NCBI GenBank assembly: GCA_024640585.1
Contig: JAHEEQ010000074.1
Span: forward strand, 1 to 19,078
From: Micrococcales bacterium
GTDB lineage: Bacteria > Actinomycetota > Actinomycetes > S36-B12 > UBA5976
DNA: 19,078 bases
Direction: 5' to 3'
Shown: positions 14,459-19,078 of the stretch, piece by piece
How positions within the stretch are numbered: the first letter of the stretch is position 1
Layout: every line of letters starts with the position of its first letter
Made by a program: the position numbers and the translations under genes
Notes under the pieces: model-generated
The model's input: the letters and a program-made list of their open reading frames with translations, nothing else
Databases searched by the model: none
Told to the model about the DNA's origin: nothing

Positions 14459-14761
14459 ATGATTCTAGAAATTGCAGATATCAAAATTAAAGATGGTCAA
14501 CATGCAGAGTTTGAACAAGCGGTTCAAACAGCATTGGTGACGATTTTTCCAAAATCAAAAGGGTTTGTTCGACACAACTTTCATCGTTGTATTGAGTCAC
14601 CCAATCGATATGTTTTACAACTAACTTGGGAAACTCTTGAGGACCATACGGTCGAATTCCGTAGTTCACCTTTATTTACTGAATGGCGAGCACTGGTAGG
14701 CAACTATTTTTCGGAAGCTCCACATGTAGAGCATTTCTCTTTGATTTCAGATTCGAAATAA
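14459..14761 (+). CDS. ABM-family (antibiotic biosynthesis monooxygenase-fold) small protein
   Basis: A 100-residue dimeric alpha-beta barrel-type protein. The pattern MILEIADIKIKDGQHAEFEQ, then FVRHNFHRCIESPNRYVLQL and WETLEDHTVEFRSS-PLFTEWR, is typical of the ABM/YgiN-like family. Such proteins include cofactor-free monooxygenases and many with no known activity. AAGGCG precedes ATG 14459. It lies between the SDR and the acyl-CoA dehydrogenase, so it is part of the catabolic operon. The role is not known; it may act on a quinol or ring intermediate, or be accessory. Confidence 0.8.
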   Translation: MILEIADIKIKDGQHAEFEQAVQTALVTIFPKSKGFVRHNFHRCIESPNRYVLQLTWETLEDHTVEFRSSPLFTEWRALVGNYFSEAPHVEHFSLISDSK

Positions 14762-14773
14762 GAAAGTCAAGAA

Positions 14774-15934
14774 ATGGCATTAGACGAAGAAACTTTTCGC
14801 TTGCTTAACGAGACTGTGCACAGATTTGTGCGTGATCGTCTGATGCCAGCAGAAGACCAAGTAGAGGAAAACGATGATGTTCCTCAGCAGATTATTGAGG
14901 ACATGAAGGAGTTGGGCCTGTTCGGCCTGTCAATTCCTGAGGAGTATGGTGGCATTGGGCTTTCAATGTCTCAAGAGTGCCAAGTGGCTTATGAGTTAGG
15001 TCATACGGCTCTCGCATTTCGTTCAGTTGTTGGAACGAATATCGGCATCGGATCTCAAGGGATTTTGATGGATGGGACCGCTGAGCAGAAAGAAAAATAC
15101 TTACCAGACATCGCTACAGGTGACTTAATTGTCGCTTTCGCTCTCACTGAAGCTGATGCTGGGTCAGATCCAGCATCTATGAAATCTCGTGGTGTTCTCC
15201 ATGGTGATCACTATGTTTTGAACGGAAACAAACGATACATAACGAATGCACCAAGGGCAGGTGCGTTCACGTTAATGGCGCGAACTGATGGTGAAGGAGC
15301 AAACGGTATTTCGGCATTTATTGTTCCTTCAAATTCCGAGGGGTTATCCCTTGGTAAGCCTGATAAAAAAATGGGACAACGCGGTACGAAAACGTGTGAT
15401 GTCAATTTAGACAACGTACAAGTTTCATCGGAAAACATCATTGGTGGAATTCCTGGTAGAGGCTTCAAAACTGCTATGAAGGTCTTAGACCGAGGACGGT
15501 TGCACATTTCTGCAATCGCTTGTGGAATGGCAAATCGCATCCTTAAAGAAAGCATTGCATATGCTCAGCAGCGTAAGCAATTCGGTCAAAGAATTGGTGA
15601 TTTTCAACTAGTGCAAGCGATGCTTGCCGACAGTCAAGCTGAGCTCTTAGCTGGATGGAGTTTGGTGCAAGACGTGGCACGCCGATATGACGATAAGCCT
15701 CTTGGTGTTTCGAATCCCGAGGTCAGCATGCAAGCATCATGCGCAAAGATGTTTACCACTGAGATGGTCGGACGTGTTGCCGATCGTGGGGTTCAGGTTC
15801 ATGGTGGTGCTGGATATATCAATGACTACAAGGTAGAGCGTTTCTATCGTGATGTCCGATTACTTCGACTCTATGAGGGTACTACCCAAATTCAGCAGCT
15901 TGTCATTGGGAAGCAGTTAATGCGCTCTGATTGA
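14774..15934 (+). CDS. Acyl-CoA dehydrogenase (FAD)
   Basis: A 386-residue acyl-CoA dehydrogenase of normal length that should form the alpha,beta double bond of an acyl-CoA and pass electrons to ETF. Signatures are FALTEADAGSDPASMKSRG (flavin site), RKQFGQRIGDFQLVQAMLAD, and the C-terminal RLYEGTTQIQQLVIGKQLM. The catalytic base is Glu368, in YEGTTQ. Start ATG 14774 lies 12 bases after the ABM gene with a weak ribosome binding site. It is followed by the hydratase/dehydrogenase fusion, making a beta-oxidation cassette. The chain length or ring preference cannot be read from the sequence. Confidence 0.92.
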   Translation: MALDEETFRLLNETVHRFVRDRLMPAEDQVEENDDVPQQIIEDMKELGLFGLSIPEEYGGIGLSMSQECQVAYELGHTALAFRSVVGTNIGIGSQGILMDGTAEQKEKYLPDIATGDLIVAFALTEADAGSDPASMKSRGVLHGDHYVLNGNKRYITNAPRAGAFTLMARTDGEGANGISAFIVPSNSEGLSLGKPDKKMGQRGTKTCDVNLDNVQVSSENIIGGIPGRGFKTAMKVLDRGRLHISAIACGMANRILKESIAYAQQRKQFGQRIGDFQLVQAMLADSQAELLAGWSLVQDVARRYDDKPLGVSNPEVSMQASCAKMFTTEMVGRVADRGVQVHGGAGYINDYKVERFYRDVRLLRLYEGTTQIQQLVIGKQLMRSD

Positions 15935-15953
15935 TAAGTCTTAAAAGAAAAAT

Positions 15954-17996
15954 ATGTTCTCTATCCAAAATGAGGTCGCAGTTATTGCGTTAAATAACCC
16001 GCCTGTTAACAGCCTAGGGCATGTTCTACGCAACCATATTGTGCAGATGTTGGAGTTGGCTCAAGCGAGTGATGCTGTAAAAGGTATTGTTTTAGTTGGC
16101 AATTCGAAAGCATTTTCAGCTGGTGCAGACATTTCCGAATTCGGTACGGAGTTTCAGTTTTCTGAACCAACACTTCGAACCGTCGTTTCTACGATCCAAA
16201 ACTCTACAAAACCGGTGGTTGCTGCCGTTGCTGGTGTTGCGCTTGGCGGGGGTTTAGAACTTGCTTTGGCTTGTCATCAACGTATTGCATTGACTTCGAC
16301 GCGAGTTGGATTTCCTGAGATAAATTTGGGACTGATTCCTGGCTCAAGTGGGACTCAAATCTTGCCACGAATTATTGGCGTTGATTCAGCCATATCAGTT
16401 CTTCTGTCTGGTCAAGCTTTGGCTGTGACAGATCCTCTTTGTACTGGCTTGTTCTCAAAAATTGTAGATGACGATCTTGAGACAGAAGCGATTCGTCAAG
16501 TTTTGCAATTGAGTGACGCTAAGAATTCTTTTCCTGACGAAATACGATTGCCACTTCCTTCGTCCACTGTAGATGAACGTGTTGAGTTGCGAAGATCAAA
16601 ACTTAGTGATCGTCAGAGATTGCAACCTGCATATGGCGCAATTCTTGATGCGATATCTGCCTGTAAATTGCCGCTTGAAGAGGGAATGAAGGTCGAGCGA
16701 GCGTTATTTCTGATGCTGCTTTCATCGAAACCTGCTTTGGCACTGCGGCACTTGTTTAAGTCGGGGCGCGCTGCCAGTCACCTGCCTTCTGAATTGAACT
16801 CTCGCTCCAGAGACATTAATAAGATTGCTGTGATTGGCGCTGGAACAATGGGAGCCGGTATTGCCATCGCAGCATTAGATTCTGGTTTGCATGTTCTTTT
16901 GTTAGAGCAAAACAAAGAAGCATTGGATCGTGGTCGCGAACGTATTCGAAGTCATTACCACGAGCGTGTTCAAAGTGGAAAAGTTAAAGCCACTCAAGCG
17001 GCAAAAAATGAATCGCATTTGATAACGTCAATTGATTGGACAACTCTTCGCGATGTTGATCTTGTCATTGAAGCTGTGTTTGAAGATCTGTCAGTCAAAT
17101 GCGAAGTTTTCAAAAAAATAGATGAATATGCACGTCAAGGTGCGGTACTAGCGACGAACACGTCTTACTTAGATGTCGATTCAATTGCAGAGGCGACTAA
17201 ACGTCCACAAGATGTTGTGGGGTTGCATTTCTTTAGCCCTGCAAATGTGATGAAATTATTAGAGGTTGTTCAAGGTGCAAAGACTTCAGCGGAAGTACTT
17301 GCTACAGCGATGAGTTTAGGTACTCGTCTAAAGAAAACCCCTGTTCTTTGTGGCAATGCATTTGGATTCATTGGCAACCGAATTTACAACGCATATCGTC
17401 GCCAATGCGAATTTATGTTGGAAGATGGCGCTTGGCCGGAGGACGTGGATAAGGCCTTAACGGATATGGGATTTGCCATGGGCCCGTTTGCTGTGGCGGA
17501 TCTCTCCGGCTTAGATATCGCATGGCGTATGCGTAAAGCTCAAGCCGATAAAAGGGACCCACGTGAGCGCTATGTTGCCATTCTGGACGGGCTATGTGAG
17601 CAAGGACGTCTTGGCAGAAAAACAGGCGCTGGATATTTTGTTTATTCAGATGGTAAAAAGTCTGCTGAGAGCGACAAAAAAGTTCGGCAATTAATTGAAC
17701 AAGCTAGTCATGATCGTGGCGTGCAGCGACGAACGTTATCGCGAGAAGAAATTCAAAGACGTGCACTATTAGCAATGGTCAATGAAGCTGCATTGTTGCT
17801 CGCGGACGGTGTCGCGAAAAGGCCGGAAGACATTGATGTTGTTTTGACACAAGGGTATGGCTTCCCTCGTTGGGAGGGGGGTCCAGTGTTTTGGGCTCGA
17901 AATCAAGATCATGAAAAATTGAATGCTGATTTGGCGCAGCTTGTTCACGAGGCAGGTTATGGCTATGAGCTTTGTAACTTAGAAGTTTTGTTATAG
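15954..17996 (+). CDS. Bifunctional enoyl-CoA hydratase / 3-hydroxyacyl-CoA dehydrogenase (FadJ/FadB-like)
   Basis: A 680-residue fusion. The N-terminal crotonase domain (about 1-185) has SAGADISEF (55-63) for the oxyanion hole and both catalytic acids, E102 in GGGLELAL and E122 in FPEINLG. The 3-hydroxyacyl-CoA dehydrogenase part starts near 288 with INKIAVIGAGTMGAGIA, has IEAVFEDLSVK, and catalytic His425 in GLHFFSPANVMKLLEVV. C-terminal 3HCDH repeats follow (GFAMGPFAVADLSGLD, and RWEGGPVFWA near the end). At about 680 residues it matches the shorter bifunctional proteins, not the ~720-residue FadB/FadJ. It lies 19 bases after the acyl-CoA dehydrogenase and 10 before the thiolase. It supplies a hydratase in addition to the divergent hotdog hydratase, so the latter must act on another enoyl-CoA or stereoisomer. 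Confidence 0.92.
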   Translation: MFSIQNEVAVIALNNPPVNSLGHVLRNHIVQMLELAQASDAVKGIVLVGNSKAFSAGADISEFGTEFQFSEPTLRTVVSTIQNSTKPVVAAVAGVALGGGLELALACHQRIALTSTRVGFPEINLGLIPGSSGTQILPRIIGVDSAISVLLSGQALAVTDPLCTGLFSKIVDDDLETEAIRQVLQLSDAKNSFPDEIRLPLPSSTVDERVELRRSKLSDRQRLQPAYGAILDAISACKLPLEEGMKVERALFLMLLSSKPALALRHLFKSGRAASHLPSELNSRSRDINKIAVIGAGTMGAGIAIAALDSGLHVLLLEQNKEALDRGRERIRSHYHERVQSGKVKATQAAKNESHLITSIDWTTLRDVDLVIEAVFEDLSVKCEVFKKIDEYARQGAVLATNTSYLDVDSIAEATKRPQDVVGLHFFSPANVMKLLEVVQGAKTSAEVLATAMSLGTRLKKTPVLCGNAFGFIGNRIYNAYRRQCEFMLEDGAWPEDVDKALTDMGFAMGPFAVADLSGLDIAWRMRKAQADKRDPRERYVAILDGLCEQGRLGRKTGAGYFVYSDGKKSAESDKKVRQLIEQASHDRGVQRRTLSREEIQRRALLAMVNEAALLLADGVAKRPEDIDVVLTQGYGFPRWEGGPVFWARNQDHEKLNADLAQLVHEAGYGYELCNLEVLL

Positions 17997-18006
17997 GAAT
18001 TTGAGA

Positions 18007-19078
18007 ATGAATAAAAATAATCAAGATGCTTTTATTTGCGATGCAATTCGCACGCCCTTTGGTCGCTATGGTGGCGCACTGAGCTCTATCCGTACAGATG
18101 ACTTAGGCGCTATTCCCATCAAAGCATTGATGGATCGCAATCCACAAGTCGATTGGACTGCTGTGACCGATGTCATCTACGGTTGTGCCAATCAAGCTGG
18201 TGAAGACAACCGTAACGTTGCCCGTATGAGTAGCTTGCTTGCAGGCTTGCCAATGGAAGTCTCAGGATCTACGGTGAACCGTTTGTGCGGCTCTGGTCTT
18301 GATGCGATTGGCACTGCAGCACGCGCGATTAAGTCAGGTGAGGCGGGTCTGATGATTGCGGGCGGTGTCGAGAGCATGAGCCGTGCGCCGTTTGTAATGC
18401 CTAAAGCAGAAAGCGCCTTCAGTCGAAACAACGCGGTCTACGACACAACAATTGGTTGGCGATTCGTCAATAAATTGATGAAGGAAAAATATGGCGTGGA
18501 CTCCATGCCTGAGACTGCTGAAAACGTTGCAGTTGATTACAAGATTGAGCGTGAAGCTCAAGATCGCATGGCGATGAACAGTCAGTTGCGAGCAGTGACA
18601 GCTCAAAAGGCAGGGCATCTTGCAAGAGAGATTGTTCCCGTCACGATTCCCCAGAAAAAGGGAGACCCCATCGTTGTCGATAAGGATGAGCACCCACGTG
18701 AAACTAGCTTGGAAGCACTGGCCAAGCTTAAGGGTGTTGTGCGACCAGACGGTAGTGTCACCGCGGGGAATGCATCAGGTGTGAATGATGGTGCTTGTGC
18801 TGTGTTGCTCGCCGGTGAGGCTGAGGTCGCAAAGTACGGCTTAACCCCTAAAGCCCGTGTTGTAGGCATGGCAGCGGCGGGTGTTGCACCACGAGTGATG
18901 GGTATCGGACCAGCTCCTGCAACTGAGAAGGTGTTGGCGCAAACCGGTTTGACCTTAGATCAAATCGATGTCATTGAGCTCAATGAGGCATTCGCAGCAC
19001 AGGGCTTGGCCGTGCTGCGCATGTTGGGTTTGAAGGATGACGATGAGCGTGTGAATGCTTGGGGTGGTGCAATTGCAT
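18007..19078 (+). CDS. Thiolase, 3-oxoadipyl-CoA thiolase (PcaF)-like, 3' end outside window
   Basis: About 357 residues are visible of a thiolase of roughly 400; the frame is open at the window edge. It starts DAFICDAIRTPFGRYGGALS and continues YGCANQAGEDNRNVARM, with the nucleophile Cys94 in NRLCGSG, then GGVESMSRAPFVMPKAESAF, DTTIGWRF, MPETAEN and VIELNEAFAAQGLAVLRMLG. The ANQAGEDNRN, PFVM-KAES and DTTIGWRF strings are those I know from PcaF/PaaJ 3-oxoadipyl-CoA thiolases, which cleave to succinyl-CoA and acetyl-CoA. General acetyl-CoA acetyltransferase annotation is the fallback. It closes the beta-oxidation set. The second active-site Cys region lies beyond the window. Confidence 0.88.
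   Translation, partial: MNKNNQDAFICDAIRTPFGRYGGALSSIRTDDLGAIPIKALMDRNPQVDWTAVTDVIYGCANQAGEDNRNVARMSSLLAGLPMEVSGSTVNRLCGSGLDAIGTAARAIKSGEAGLMIAGGVESMSRAPFVMPKAESAFSRNNAVYDTTIGWRFVNKLMKEKYGVDSMPETAENVAVDYKIEREAQDRMAMNSQLRAVTAQKAGHLAREIVPVTIPQKKGDPIVVDKDEHPRETSLEALAKLKGVVRPDGSVTAGNASGVNDGACAVLLAGEAEVAKYGLTPKARVVGMAAAGVAPRVMGIGPAPATEKVLAQTGLTLDQIDVIELNEAFAAQGLAVLRMLGLKDDDERVNAWGGAIA

Overview
The window looks like a catabolic (accessory) region of a betaproteobacterium, most likely of the order Burkholderiales. The reasons are an orphan Bug-family solute receptor, a phenol 'MetA-pathway'-type outer-membrane protein, an IclR regulator beside CoA-ester catabolic genes, and a 3-oxoadipyl-CoA-type thiolase. 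By eye the base composition is near 50% GC, low for that order. The genus cannot be fixed from the sequence alone.

Layout. (1) 1-307: the 3' end of an IS3-family transposase abuts the last ~42 codons of a broken regulator with a Fis-type helix-turn-helix, followed by a strong terminator. (2) 341-4739, plus strand: a perfect 35-bp palindrome and further TTGTTC half-sites precede a three-gene operon. It encodes a Tat-exported GMC (FAD) alcohol dehydrogenase, an aromatic-type aldehyde dehydrogenase and an outer-membrane MetA-pathway/SphA-like protein, and it closes with a strong hairpin terminator. (3) 4759-5859: a small unrecognised ORF, then an IclR-family regulator with its own operator-like dyad. 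(4) 8942-5888, minus strand: a hotdog-fold acyl-CoA hydratase overlapping a class III CoA-transferase, then an orphan Bug receptor. (5) 9175-19078, plus strand, running off the window: VOC protein, TRAP receptor, fused TRAP permease, atypical SDR/epimerase, classical SDR, ABM-family protein, acyl-CoA dehydrogenase, enoyl-CoA hydratase/3-hydroxyacyl-CoA dehydrogenase fusion and a PcaF-like thiolase.

How the genes may work together (inference). An alcohol enters through the outer-membrane protein. It is oxidised by the exported GMC enzyme and then by the aldehyde dehydrogenase to a carboxylate. The carboxylate, or an external one captured by the Bug or TRAP systems, is activated by the CoA-transferase. 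It is then degraded by a complete beta-oxidation set: dehydrogenation, hydration, oxidation and thiolysis. The thiolase type suggests that a dicarboxylic 3-oxoacyl-CoA is the last intermediate. The substrate is not identifiable from sequence.

Regulation. A 13-bp sequence in front of the IclR gene recurs exactly, in inverse orientation, in the divergent promoter region of the two right-hand operons. This suggests a local IclR regulon. A second motif, AGGGAAATCCC, is shared by the regions upstream of the left operon and the right operons. The left operon may have lost its original activator to the IS3 insertion.
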